From NCBI GenBank assembly GCA_021442155.1, contig CM038232.1:65205555-65269554 (forward strand): a stretch of DNA of 64,000 bases. The letters run 5' to 3'. Each line of letters starts with the position of its first letter. The stretch's first letter is position 1. Positions 10,965 through 24,649 of this stretch are shown here, piece by piece. Under the pieces are notes generated by a model. The model was not told where the DNA came from. It worked only from the letters and a program-made list of their open reading frames with translations, and made no database searches. Position numbers and translations under genes: made by a program. Source of the stretch: Cymbidium sinense. Lineage: Eukaryota > Streptophyta > Magnoliopsida > Asparagales > Orchidaceae.

Positions 10965-10971
10965 TGATAAA

Positions 10972-10983
10972 TGGTATCAAAGC
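10972..10983 (+). other. Copia primer-binding site (tRNA-Met type)
   Basis: TGGTATCAAAGC, one base away from the TGGTATCAGAGC complementary to the 3' end of initiator tRNA-Met used by most plant copia elements. It lies 8 bp after a possible LTR end (TTCA). Confidence 0.6.
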
Positions 10984-11380
10984 AAGTCAATCTCAAAGCT
11001 AAATTGGTATAAGAAACTTATTTCAAGCACTTCAATAATAATGATCAAGTTGTGGGGTCTAAGATCACTAGCATGGTCAATGCTACAAGGCTCAAGTCAT
11101 ATGGAGCAATATGATGAGAACATCAAAGTTGAGGGGACAAGAACTTGATCTTTATTCTCTAATGCTTGTCTTGAGTGGAGGAGGTTGTGAGTAACATAAT
11201 GGTTCGATGGATAACTAAAGCAACGGGTGAAAAGCCTAGAAAGAGGATTCACCATTCTACGCTAAGAAACATGCTGCAACAACTAGAGGAGCTCTTGATA
11301 GGAAAGTAGCAAAGATGTGTGAAGAGTTATTGGTGATTAACAATGTGATGACGCCATGCAGATCTTGGGGGCTCTTATTT
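10984..11380 (+). pseudogene. Possible decayed copia gag remnant
   Basis: This non-repetitive stretch directly follows the primer site, where gag should start. No frame stays open. No zinc knuckle can be read, so the call rests on position alone. Confidence 0.25.
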
Positions 11381-14300
11381 AGGTGATAACATAACATCAA
11401 GGAATAATATACTATCTTGAAAGATAGAATATAAACATATTGATCGACCCAAGTAAATTATGATGTATTGGCTCATTCCTACTAAGAAACATGAATTGAT
11501 CCGGACTCTTTTGGACTTATTGATTACATGTATAAATTGCAAGTTAATACCTCTTATGCGTTTAATTCATATAACTAATCTTATGTGCAAGATGGTTAGA
11601 ATGTTATTCACTAAGAAAGAAATCTAAAAATTTAATCCCACTCTATAAATTTAGATCATGCATGAAAAATGCTCATAACTAATGCAATAAATTTTCAAAT
11701 TTATATATTTCTGACATATACTTTATATGACAAGGCTCGAGTATGCATTTATGTTTACATGCATTAATTAGATAATGATTATAGGCTAAATCAGAAAGAG
11801 AAGGTAGACTTCTCCAAGAAGGTGGCTATCCTCACTAAATAGATGTTCCTTATGTACAATAAGAGAAGGGCTTGAGTCAAGGAGGACTATAGAAAGTATG
11901 TTGCATGGTTTACAAATTGTAGGGATTTCTAATTACTTTTAATATTTATACCTAAGATTTAATTAGATGAAGTTATGAGTAATATTATTTTAAATCAAGT
12001 TAATTAATTAAATGTGTAGAAAACTTAATTTTCCCTCAAGAGTCTAGCGGGTCTAGGCAGACAATAATAACTATCACATGAAAAGAAGTCAACAAAAAAC
12101 ATGCCACTTTTAGTGCATAATATAATATAAATAAACCAATCAATCAACAAATAATGTAATAAAAGAGGTTGATGTGGTCAAGTTCTATTATACACCTCGT
12201 AAGAAAAGAAAAATTGGACGAGCTATGTTATATACAACTCGGCTTAGAATTAAGAAAATGAATAACATATAAGGGTCTTCATTTCTTCAACTTTATGATG
12301 CAAGTGCTCCAGGCTTTATAGGGCCCCTTAAGTCTATGCCTTCAAGCTACTACTCATCTTAAACCTTATAGCTTTAACCTAGTTCTACGATAAATTTTAT
12401 TTCAAGAAAATTTTTAAATAAAATTCTAACTAAACCTACAAAATAAAGGTCAGCTAAAATACACACATATATAATCATTTATATTTCATACAATGGAGCT
12501 TGACCCAATATGTACTAAGCCCACTTGTCCTAATAGGCTATGCTCATGGGGCTTTAGTAAATATCACTTGCAAAACAAATTTGTTATATTTTATAGTAGC
12601 CCCATTCATTGAGCACAACCTTTATAGAAACTAGTATTAGTCTAATTAATACCTCTAACATCCAATCTATGAATATATAATCCTAACATCTAGTTTAAAA
12701 ATAATACATCATAAAACAAAATATTAATACACCTTAATAAATCATCAGTCTAACTTCTCAATGATCTATCAATCTAAAGTATGTGTAAATGCTAGTGTGG
12801 TGAGACAAAGCTAGACTTAAATGTTTTAAGTTGTAATCTTAGAATGACTTGATTTAATATCATGGGTGATTTTAATTTAAGTGGCTAATGACTTAAGAAT
12901 ATATTTTAAATTATAATTTAATTTAGGTTTGAATTGAATTTAACATTTTAAAGAGTGCAACGAATAATTGGCCCTATTTAGGGTAGGGCTCGCTCTTCCT
13001 TACACCCTACTCCTAATAGAGTTCAAACCAAATGAGTTTTATGAGCTTTAATTAATTTAATTAATGATGTAATATTTTAATTAAGTTCTGAGTTAAAATT
13101 CATTTAATTTCAAATAATTTTATAATCTTGTGAAGCATTCCTTAAAGCTAGGGAAATACCATAGGGATCACTTCAAGATATTTTGATTGATTTTGAATTA
13201 TTAAATTTAATATTATTTATTAAATAAGAAAAAAATTTAAACCAATGTCAAATTGCCTCCCATAATTATGTAATAATTTCTCTAGAATTGGGAGACTTCA
13301 AAGAAGCACCCTAAAAAAATTTGTGATTGATTTAAATTAATTTGAACTTTTTATTTATTTTATGATTATAGAATCTAGAGAATATCTAAATTAAAATAAA
13401 TCTCATAAAATTATGAAACTTTACAGAAGTATTAGAATGGAGTCCTAACACTCCTACAAAATTTCATGTCATTTTGAGCTTAATTGGATTTTTCCATGAT
13501 TTATTTAAATATTTAAATTATAAAAATATTTTGAAATTCAAAATAGGTGGATTTTTTATGTTCTTTCTATCATCATGAGTTTATAAAAAATATGATAATT
13601 TTTTATTACGAATTTTCTAAATCTAATTGCAATAAATGTATTTTGATATTAAAATAATTACTTATACATTTGAAATTGAGTTTAATAGGTTTAATCAACT
13701 TCAAACCTCATGGAATTATTTTTTAAGGTCAGGGGAGAGCTCAAGAGCCTTCCATAAAATTTGGAAAATTTTGAAATTATTTAATTTTAATAATTAATTA
13801 ATTTAATCAATTATTTTTTTTTAAAAAATATGGATAGTCTTAAAATAATCTAGTGAATATACAGAAATACTTCCTCTGATTAAAGACATAAAAAGGAATA
13901 ATTTGGATGGCTTATAAGTTAATTTTATAATTTGTATAATTTTATTAATTTTAGATGTTACTTAAATACTTATTTATAAATATAATTTCAAAGAAATACC
14001 ATTTTACATTAAAGTGTCATAAAGATTCTTCTTAGAATTTTCACTAATCCTAATGTCATTCATGGGATTATTAAGCCATTGGAACTTAGCTTAAATTATT
14101 TATGAAGTTCCTAATTAAGGAGACTAGTTAATCAATTAGTTAAACATGTGTAATTAGACCTAATTAGAGTGGTTAATATAAGTGAAGATGACTAAATGTG
14201 TTTGATAAATTTTCTATGGCTGTCTTTGTTCATTAAGTAATTTGAAATCTTAAGGTACAATTTTATGAATTTTGTGATTTTCTAAATTAAATAATTAAGT

Positions 14301-14399
14301 TATCTCTTGAATTAACCCTAATAATCTAACAAATCATAAAAAATAACCCAAAAAAGTTTGAAAAAATTACATAGCTAAATGATCACATGCAAAACAAAC
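11381..14399. other. AT-rich intergenic DNA, no gene seen
   Basis: Dense stops in all frames and no recognisable domain, RNA gene or clear repeat border. Parts toward the right end may belong to the inverted LTR copy at 14400-16000. Confidence 0.5.
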
Positions 14400-16000
14400 T
14401 CAAAAAGTTCAAAGCATTTGAGATTATATCTTATGACTAATTGCAGTAATTAAGATTTTAATAATTAGCCAATTACTCTCAAAAGATCTAACACCAATTG
14501 GAGCTTTTAATTTCATTAATTTTCTTTCCATTGATTGAGCACAAAGAGGAGTTATTTAGATTATTTGGGGTTTTGTGCAATTAGTTATGAATTTTTAAAG
14601 TTCTAAGTAATTTAATTAATTATTAAAGATTAATTAACCATAACTTTAGTGATTTTGAGTTTTAATTACAATAAGAAGGCTTAATGATTTTTTTCTAAGT
14701 GCTTCCATGTCAAATAAATGTATTCAACCATTAAAGTACAGTTTATAATAATTCTTTTAATTTCTTAATTAAATCTAGTTAACCTCAAATTACTAAGTAA
14801 AAATTAGGGATTTTATTTCTATAATATTCTTCTTTGAAGGCTTTTTCCAATGATGATTTGTTTGCATTTTCAGGTTATTGGATGATTTATTATGAAATTT
14901 TATAGTTTAGCTTAATTTAAGTGATTATTTAAGATTTAATTAATCCAAATTTAGGGATTTTTGATTGGACCAAAAGTTTAGGTTCTTGTCATTTTTTTAA
15001 AGTTTCTTTCTATTAATAAAGCTTTCTAGAGCTAAAAATATATTTAACAAATATTTATATTTTTTAAACAATTCATTAAGTGATTTTTAATTTTTTTTAA
15101 GTCTAAAAATTAATAACTAATTTTTTACGCACTCAAATACAACGAGTTTATTTGAGGTGGAGGATAATATCATAAACACTCCATAAAATCTTCATGTTAT
15201 TTGTGTTTGTATTTTAAAATTATTATGTTTAAATAAAGCCTAATTACTCATAAACCACGTAATAAATTTTGAGGCTTTTATTTTTGTAGTGTTATCCTCT
15301 CTTTTAAGTTTTATAAAGTATTTATTTGTAATTATCTAATTTTTTTATAATTTACCATTGTTTTCTAAGTTATATTTATCAATTGGTGATTTTAAATTAC
15401 AAAAAAATTCCCATTTTCAGTTGGGTTGGGATGATGGGGTGATATGGGCGTGCTTTATCACAGATGGACTTTGAGCATAAAGCTATTACTTTAATTGGTC
15501 TGAAACAGCAAGTTTTGAGTTAATGGATCTGAATTCTAAACTTGAATCCGTAATCTAATAGTTAAAAAGGTCATCTTCTTCCTCTCACATGAAGCTGTAG
15601 CCGCCCATCAAAATGGCAATGATTCGAGAGATTCTAAAAACAAAATGATGAAAACCCATATTCAAAAGGATTAAGAAAGAAAAAAGCTTAGGGTTGCTAA
15701 CGGTTGGATCCTAACATGGTGCTCATTCAATTCTCAAAGCTCCAACACTTATTTGGTCAGGCTAAGGGTGGAGAAAAGAGCTTATCAAAGCTATGTCTGA
15801 TGGCTCTCATGTGTGAGGTAGCTTTATCTTGAAGAGATGAAGCTCTATTGACAAGCTTGGACAAATGCCTCCCTATCGATCGCTAGGTACACCAGCTTTG
15901 CCTCTCTCATCTCTTGGTCAAAGAGGAAGGTTCGTTTTTTTGCATGAGACAGCTTTGGGGTGCTCGATGGATTTATTAGGAAGAAGAGGCTCTCTTGGTG
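14400..16000 (-). repeat. Old inverted copy of the giant Tat LTR family (copy E)
   Basis: Read on the minus strand, two anchors match copy A (19564-23812) in the same order and at similar spacing. The first is the hairpin block at 15842-15822, equivalent to 21849-21869. The second, about 550 bp further, is a block reading AAAATAAAAGCC...AAATTT...GTGATTAATTACG-like near 15275, equivalent to about 22500. Sequence between the anchors is strongly diverged. Outer limits are approximate, and the TTGACC-rich U3 seen in other copies is not visible to the right. Confidence 0.45.
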
Positions 16001-19000
16001 GCCCATTAATCATTAAGAGTGTCTTAGAACTCTAGCTGAGGAACTCATGGTGCTAGGATATGATCCCTAAGATCAAAGAAGTGTGTATGTTAATCTCACT
16101 AAAAATAAGCTCAACAGGGGCAACTCACTAGGATGTGTCAATTCCAAAACTAGAAATGCTGAGATGCTTGCTTACAATGATGATGTCAAGTGCACAATGG
16201 AGATGATGTCCACTTGCACTCAAGGGAGGTACAATGAGGGATTACATAATGTTAGGAAAGTTGACAATTATTGTGAGGGCTAGATCAATATTCTAAGGCC
16301 AAGTGTATGAGGAGGCCAAGATCTAATTTATGGCCCTCTATCTGCTATGCTAGAATGTGAGGAGACTTTAAGAAACCTATGTCTACGTTAGAAACTTCAA
16401 AAGAGAACTTAAAATAGAATTTTGCTCTAAGAATGTAGAAGATAAAGCTCAAGTTTGCTTGTAAAAGTTAAAGCATTCAAGGATAATCCACAAATTTTCT
16501 ATTTTACTTCATAAATAGATCCAACCTTAGGCAAAGTTATAGTTAGAGGTGTAATTTAAGATCATGCTACCACATTGAGCAAAGTTAGTGCTTGCCAAAA
16601 ACAAAAAAAATATTATTAATCACATTCAATAATAATTCACCTCTTAAATCAAGTTGTCATATGTAGATACATCCTATACCTTTAAATTCCTAGTTCTAAT
16701 TTTCTATTTTATATTGTTGAAAGTAGTTATTGTATGTTTCAAAATATTTATTAAATTATTGGGTTCTTATTCTCTTATTATAGGGATAAGTTTAATTTAA
16801 TGAGAAATTATTTAGAAAAATGATATAAAATATAGTGTTATTTTATTGTGCAAGTAGTAAAAAAATGCCTTCCAATAACAATAAACTAGAATATATTAAT
16901 AAAAATGATTAAAAAGATATTTTAAATTAAAATTTTATTTTAAGGTTAATCTCATACTTAATAAATAAACAAATTTGTGTATTACAGTCAATTTAAAGAA
17001 GATTTAAGAGTTATAAAATCACACTGATAAAATTTTTAATCAAAATATCCTAATTTTTTTAGAGAAAATTTAGTATTAACTTGATTATGTTGATTTCAAA
17101 GATTAGCCCTAATTTAGCCAAATTAATATTTAACTAATAATTAATACAAGTAAAAATATATGTTCAAAAAGAGTTGGTTTAATATAAAATTTAATTAAAA
17201 AAACTTTGATCAACATGGCATAATATATAATTTCATAACAAAATTAAGTTACAATTTGACTCAAATTCTATTTAGATGGATTTTATACTTGTCAAAACTT
17301 TATGATAAACACAATATAAATTTAGACTAATTAATCAATTAATACTCTTAGCAAAACTAAATTGAAAAAAATAATGTTTATTCATATAGGTAAAGAAATC
17401 CAATAATTTTTTAATAAAAAATAAATTTTATTTTAAAGATAAATAAATCACTCGTTTATAAAAGTATAATCAATTTATTATTCATTATCAATAATATTCT
17501 CTATTATTATATATTTTATTATTTTTCTATTAGGGTAAAAAAATATGAATATTTATTAATATAAGAAAAATGAATAATAACTTAACAAACTAATTATAAA
17601 TCATGATAGCGAGCAAAAAATTATAGAAAAGAATAAATATAATAAAAAATTATAAGCAATTAAGTTCAAATAATAACTTAAAAAAAATCCAGTCATAAGT
17701 AATTTTTAGAGTATTACAAATGCAAGTTTAAATATAAATTTGATATAATATAAATTATAAAAAAAATAATATTTAATTATATATTTAGTTAACATTTATA
17801 AAATTTATATTTTTTTTATCCGGAACATATATTTCCAATTTTTTATTCAAATTATTTTTAAAATAGGTACCATAGAAGTGAGTCACACACATATCATACA
17901 CAAATAATATGACTCATATTTAATATATGTCTAATAATACATACATTTTAAAATAAAATATTAGTGCATCATAGTGGTTTCTTTTTTTTTTTATTTATTT
18001 GGAAATTAAACTTTAAGGATAATTAATTCACACATTCATTGTGCCCCTCGAAATCCCACTAATGGAATAACAGGATTGCACTCATCATAGTGGTTACAAT
18101 AAGTAACTCACATGACATGACTTATTTATTTAAATATATTTTTTATACTAATAAATAATTTAAATAAATTAAATAATCTTTTTGCTTTAATTCTTTGGTC
18201 AAATTTCAAGTGTAAGCATAGTCTTAACATCAATTATGAATATTTAAAGTAATAAAAAATTTATTTAGCAAGGTGTAAAAAATTGAAATTAAATAGTGCT
18301 TTCATGCCATGTACAACCTTAGTATAAATATCTCTAACACATTAATTTTTACAAATATTGTCATGCTGTCTATTAATACAACTCTTGTGCTTGTTGTTTA
18401 TACAAGCCCTTGGCCCTCGTTTTTACAAATCAATGTTCTTAAGACTCGTTAAAGTAAAATACAATGATTAAAAAAAAAAACAAGTAAAACAAACACAATT
18501 TTTTTAAAATTTGTTTAACCTTTTTTTAATAGAAAAGAAAATTGATCTCAAAAAACATCTTCAAATTTGTAAATAAGAAAACATCTTCAAATTTGTAAAT
18601 AAAAAAACATCAAACAACAAACATTTTTTTAAAATGATTATATGATAATTGGCCTCGAAAAAGTTCACTTGAGCACCATCAAACTTTCAAATTCTCACTC
18701 AAAGCTAAGGCGGAAAGGTTCTTCATCCATCCTTAAGATCTCCTCTTGGGTACTTTTTTTTTGTTTCTTTGAGCAACAATGAAGAGTTACTAAGTTCACA
18801 ACCTATCATATTAGCTTCATACATCAATAATTGAATCCTTTTAATTTCTAGCACTAATTAATTAGCTTTTGATTTATTTTACTAAATTAGATTGCCTCTA
18901 TATGACTAATATTTTGTAAGACTTCAAAATTTTGCACACCTTGTTAAATCTTACTATTCGTAATATTGTTTAACATCACTAATAAATCAAATTTATGATC

Positions 19001-19563
19001 ATTTTCACTCTTGCTTTCCTCAAACTGCAAGAGAATTCTACGGTAATGTTTTAAGGCTATGAAATCACTTGTTAGGGGATGGGGAATGTCCTCATAGTAG
19101 ATAATACAAATGAATGTATAATAGCTCGAACTTAACCAACCTATATTTACTCTCTGATATCTTTGCCTTGAGATTTCTGCTAGTAGACTAGTGGATAAGT
19201 AGGAAAGCTGAAGAGTGCATATATTAGAGGTTCACTTAGAGTATGATGATTAAAGAACTCACTAATCCTTGAAATTACTGGATGTAGTGGTTGAGAGAGA
19301 AAGGGTGAAGATTCATACAAAGAATGCACAAACATTGTAGGGTAGTTTGATCCTATAACCTCTATCCATTATAAGGCAAGCTAAAAAGTTTTATTACAAA
19401 ATCAACAACTAGAAGGAGATCTAGAACATTATGTGTAAGCACAACAAACTTTTAGAAATTATAGTTATATTGATTTTAAAATAGATACGGTTGCAAACAA
19501 ACCAAGCCAAGATGAGCATGTGCTTCTTTGAGTTCAAGCTTGTTTATCAATATCGAGCTTGAG
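16001..19563. other. AT-rich intergenic DNA, no gene seen
   Basis: No supported coding region; the only open frame of note (16083-16283, 66 codons) resembles nothing. A short tandem repeat lies at 18552-18602. The stretch around 16000-16550 is less AT-rich than the rest but unrecognised. Confidence 0.5.
18552..18602. repeat. Short tandem repeat, 26-bp unit
   Basis: Two consecutive copies of AACATCTTCAAATTTGTAAA followed by TAAGAA or TAAAAA, with a third truncated start (AACATCAAAC). Confidence 0.85.
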
Positions 19564-22500
19564 TGCTGGCCTCACTTTTGGAGTGAGGTTGACTACCTAT
19601 TTCATAGACTCAGGATTTATCTAGGCACTAAGACACTTTTAGCAATTAGGAGAATACAAATCCTAAGCCTAGAGACTCATAGGGTTTAACCCTAGGGTTA
19701 GACTTCGACTTAGGACAAACAATACACCACCTACCCTGAACTCAATTGAATCCTATATTAAGCCAAGTGATTGCAAATCAAACCTCAAACCAATATTAAT
19801 TCGACCTAGGCTCAATGTAATCCATCATAGTTCAATTGGGTTAAGTAACCAAGCTAGACTTAGCCCATTTGGATTCAAGAAGGTCAAACCCAAAATAAAA
19901 TCCAATTGAAACCCAATCCATCCAAGACCATTTGAATTTTAATCAGGCTTGATTGAGCCTTAACTCCAATCCAATTGGATCAAACCAAGTCACCTTGGCC
20001 CTTAACTCAACTTGACCCATTTGAACTCCATAGAGCCAAAACCCAATTCATCTTGATTCAAACCAATTTAACTTGATTTAAACCTCGTGATTATTCCAAA
20101 CATCTAATCAATCATGCTAATTCATCCTAACCCCTTGGGCCAAGCCAATTGGCCCAATTGATCCAAGTTGAGCCATTTGTCCTAATGGGTTCAAATGAGT
20201 CAAAATCAAACCTAACTCAAATTGATTGCAATCAAGGATTTAAACCAACTCTAAATTCATTATACCTCAAGGACCAAAACTTCTTGTTTCAAAAGGTGAA
20301 TCCATCAAGCTTGATCAACCATTAACAATTAATCTAAATGTAGGAGGTTTTGGTCACCTATCAACACCCAATTGTTATCAATTCAACTTAATCAACCCAA
20401 TAGGTTCACTTAGTCCAATTTGCCCTAAAATAACCAATTTAGTTAAAACTTTGATTCAATTCAAATTAGCTCAAATCAAACCATCTAACCTTCTCTAAAA
20501 TGATTATTGATCATCATTGATGACCCAATTGCAATCAATTAAACCTAGCCAAGTCAATTTGACCACTAACTCAAGTTGACGAAATTTGACCTAAATGGTC
20601 AAATTGGACAAATCTCATTCCAATCTAAATAGATTACAATCAATGCATTAAAGCAATCATAAATTGATTATTAGACCCACCTCAATCACCAATCCAAGCC
20701 AATTTGATTAAACCAACCTAATTGACCCACTTAGCCCAAATTGACCTAAATGATCAAATTGAACCAAAGCCCATTTTATTCCAATCAATTCAAACTGACA
20801 CATATAATCATTCCCAAAATATAAATCAAACATAAGCAATCCCTTCATTTAACCTAATTTGACCAATTATACAAAATTGGTCAACTTGACCCATTAGGCC
20901 TAAATGAACCCATATGAGTCAAATCTAAATCCAATTGAAATTGAATCAAATCAATTGCACCAACGTATTCCAAATGATCAATTGAATATAGTGCCCTCTT
21001 GACCCAATTTGGTCAATTGGTCAACTTAACCCAATTGAACCCAAATTAGCCTATATGAGTCAAATTGAGCCAAACCCAACCAAACTTGGCATGAGTCATC
21101 CTTAGGTCCCCATAGACCAGCCCAAGTGGACTCAACCCAAGGTGAACTTGATTCAACTCAAGTCAAGTGAACCAAGGGTTCTAAATAGAATAAAAATTGA
21201 AAATGGAAAGATCCAACCCCTCCCTTTACCTTGGGTAGCCACCTTAGCATGCCTTGAGCTCCTCCTTGCTGACTTGACCTAACCTGAAGCTGTTGAGCTC
21301 AACCATTGACTAAGGGACTTGCCCCTCTCACCTTGGCCAACCCTTGGTTTAGTTTAAGGGACTTGTCCCTCTCACCATTGGCCACCAAACTTACATAGCC
21401 ATTAAGGGACCTCCACTTCATCAGTACCATGCTATTTCTGGCCACCTATGGTAGCCCCGATAACCATGGCATGAACCAACCTCTTTAGTTGGTTCACATG
21501 GGGAGGAGGATATACACCTCCTCTCAAATTCAAATTCAATGCACACCTTCACGAGAGCATTCTGAGCAGGCCAAGAGCATCCCTAGAGTCACCCATGCAC
21601 CCAACTGTTAGAGCGACCAACTCCTCTCTCAGTTTGAGCCTCCACTCCATCCAACTGCATCCAAACTCCACCAAAATAAAATTAAATCTTCCCACACCTT
21701 CTCCTAGATCCTGCGAACCAAAACGAATTGAATCCCAACCAATTCGATCTTTGAAGGACCGAGCTCAATCACCTCTAGTGAGTTTCACGATGGCATTTAG
21801 TCTAAAGGATGAACAGTGGAGAGGCAACGCGTGAGCTTCTTCGTAGGGCTTCACCTCTTCAAAGTGAAGCTACCTCTGTTAACAAACCACCAGTCTTGAG
21901 TTCTAGCGAGGTAATTTTCTGCCAACCAAAGAAAATCATAGGATTTGTTTATCTTTTCTAAAATGGATTTCAATTTCATGTGAATTCCACCGTAGAATCC
22001 TCTTAGAATCAATTCCTAATCATTTTGGAGTTGAATTCATCGTTGAACGAGCTCCAGTGAGCTTGGATCGAACATTAAAAGGTGGACGGTGTCTGTCTCT
22101 CCCATCAAGTCGACGATGGATCATCGACCATCTATTCTACATGATTAGAACATACGATCGTGATTAATTGCATTATAATTTCTTGATTTTTTCTTTAGAA
22201 TTGTGAGATTAATCTATGTCGCCCGACCCATGATCGAACAGCTGATATGAAAGCATGTCCATCGTCTCTGAGTCAGCATCCATGTTAGACGATTTAAATG
22301 ACCAATCCAAAGACGTCACATGGAAAGTGTTGTCGCGTCAGTAGCCACGCAACACCGACTGTGTAAATAAATTAATTAGGATTAGAAATATGATTTAATT
22401 AATGAGAACTTCAAAAATTTACAACTAATTGTTGTAAAATAAAAAAAATATAAATAACCACATTTTGGAAAGCTTAAATAGAGAAGAATCTAGGAAAAAT

Positions 22501-23812
22501 AAAAGCCCCAAATTTTGTCTAGTGTATAGTGATTAATTACGATTTGAAGTCATAACTAATTACCTTAATTAAGCACAAGTTACTTGGCTAATTAACTTAA
22601 GATTTTGTATGATTAATCCTTGGGATGACCTCTACCTAATAAGTTTTTTGGATTGATTTTTTGAGTGGATTAAAATGATCAATTTTTTAAATCCTTATTA
22701 CTCATTTTAAGCATTTAATCATTATTAAAAATTTAAAAGAATTAAGAAATTTATCAAAGATAATTTATGAAAATAGTAATGATGATAAAAAAAGGAATTG
22801 GGATATCTAGTCTTATTTAATTTTCCAAACTCATTATTAAAGATGTTTAATTAATTAACTAGATTCTCCATTGGTGTGGAGAATTTTGATAGTAATTGAT
22901 TAATTTGACCTCTCTTAATTTAATTAATTGTTAATCATAGGCTCAATTGCATTAGAATCTTTAGGGCATTGCTAATTTTATTTTATTTTTTATTTCATCA
23001 TGATTCATGGGCCCTTCATTAATAATAAACCAAATTAAGACGTTCTTTGAAGGGAGTTTAAATGTTTAAGTAATGGATTAAGATTAATCAAGTCATAAAA
23101 ATCACTTAGGTTCTTTTTAAACAAATTAATAAATAAAGATGGGTAAAGATAATTCAAATCATCTAACACCTTTTTAAGTTTAAGTAAATCAAAATCCTAA
23201 GTTTAAGCTTAATGAATTTCATGAAGTTTAGAGTATTCATGTGGGGGTACTTTGTCCTTAAGAATAAATGAATCTAAGAGTGATATTTAATGAAGTTATA
23301 TTTGCTTTGCTTAGCTTACTTGCTTTACATATGTTCATGCATTCATATTTTTAAAATCATGCAAGAAAATTGGATCAATTACATACATTTGAATTAAATA
23401 GTGTGGCTATTATCATTTGTAAGTTTTAAAATTACTTTCTCTTAATAATAAAGGGCCATGTAAATAAATTGTATTAATTGCATGCATTTGAAAGAAATAG
23501 TGTAGCTATTATCAGTAGTAAATTTTAAAAGGGTATATAGTATGGACGTCCCTGGAATACGAGACTTTAAGTAGTCCCAATGGGGTCTTTGATTATCTCA
23601 CTTCCCTAGTTTAACAATGGCATGTATCGTGAGATTTGTGATAAATTAGGTGGTGGAGATAAATCAACTTCATTAATTAAGTTTAAGAGTTTTTTTTAAG
23701 ATTCATATTTATATTCATGCATGTATATGTGGATGTATGAATTAGCAAGTATATAGTTTGGACATCTCGGGAACACGAGACTTTATGTAGTCCCAATGGG
23801 GTCCTTGATTAC
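19564..23812 (+). repeat. Truncated giant Tat LTR, copy A
   Basis: Begins with TGCTGGCCTCACTTTTGG, the counterpart of the LTR start TGTTGACCTCATTTTTAGG at 23813 and 44316. It has the same internal order: the 'last-position' block CTAGGCACTAAGACAC, a TTGACC-rich segment (about 20000-21100), a TATA-like palindrome (21503), the conserved hairpin (21849) and the GAGACTTTAAGTAGTCCC block (about 23565). It is interrupted at 23812 by the start of copy B. It is more diverged from B and C than they are from each other, so it is an older insertion. Confidence 0.75.
23538..23812 (+). repeat. Direct duplication inside LTR copy A
   Basis: The block TATATAGT.TGGAC...ACGAGACTTTA.GTAGTCCCAATGGGGTC.TTGATTA occurs at about 23538-23597 and again at 23753-23812, 215 bp apart. 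Copies B and C carry a single, diverged version (about 28425 and 48850). Confidence 0.75.
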
Positions 23813-24649
23813 TGTTGACCTCATTTTTAGGATGAGTTCTCAACCCTCCATTTTAGATATAGGATTTCTCTTAGACACTAAGAGTTTCTTTAATCTTAAG
23901 ACACTTCTAGTGATAAGGTGAACACTCAACCTAACCTTAGAGACTTAGAAGGGTTAGCCATGAGAATAGGTCATGCCTTAGGGGTGTTAGGAAAATTTTC
24001 CTACCCTTTAGCCTGAACCAACTCCTCACTTCCTTCCTGCAAGTAAAATTCCAAATCAAGTCTAAATCAACTCCAAACTCCAAATCAAATCAACATCAAA
24101 AACTTAAATCAATTCCAACTTAATTGATTTTCTCAAACTCAAATCAATTCCAAATGATTGAAGCCAATGATTGAATTCCAAATTCCCAAGAATCTTTCCT
24201 AAGCCACTTTGATTTTATCTTATGGACTTAACCCAAATCAAATCCAAATCAAATTCAAGAAATTTTCTCATAACCCATTCATATTCTCATTTATATTCAC
24301 AAATATAAATTAAATATAAATTCAAATATATAAAAATGAATTCAAAAATCAAATCCAAATCTAATCAAAATTCAACTTAAGCCTTTCAAATCAAATTCTT
24401 GAACTTAGCCAAATCAAATTCAAACCAAGCCAAACCCTTGATTTTTCTTCATGATTCAATCAATCCTTCAATCATGAATCCAAATATAAACATAAACTTC
24501 AATCATCAAATCAAAACTAAATTCAAAAATCAAACCCAAATTAAACTCATGTTCTCCCTTTTGAACTTGAAATTGTCAAATGAATCAAAACTCATTTGAC
24601 TCCAAATCACTTGCAAATGGATTTATATTTCAATCATAAGTCCATATGT

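Noticed and set aside
21595..21834. 79-codon frame in LTR copy A with a serine/leucine-rich start
   Set aside because: Not preserved in the equivalent parts of copies B and C; it spans the region just before the conserved hairpin and looks non-coding.
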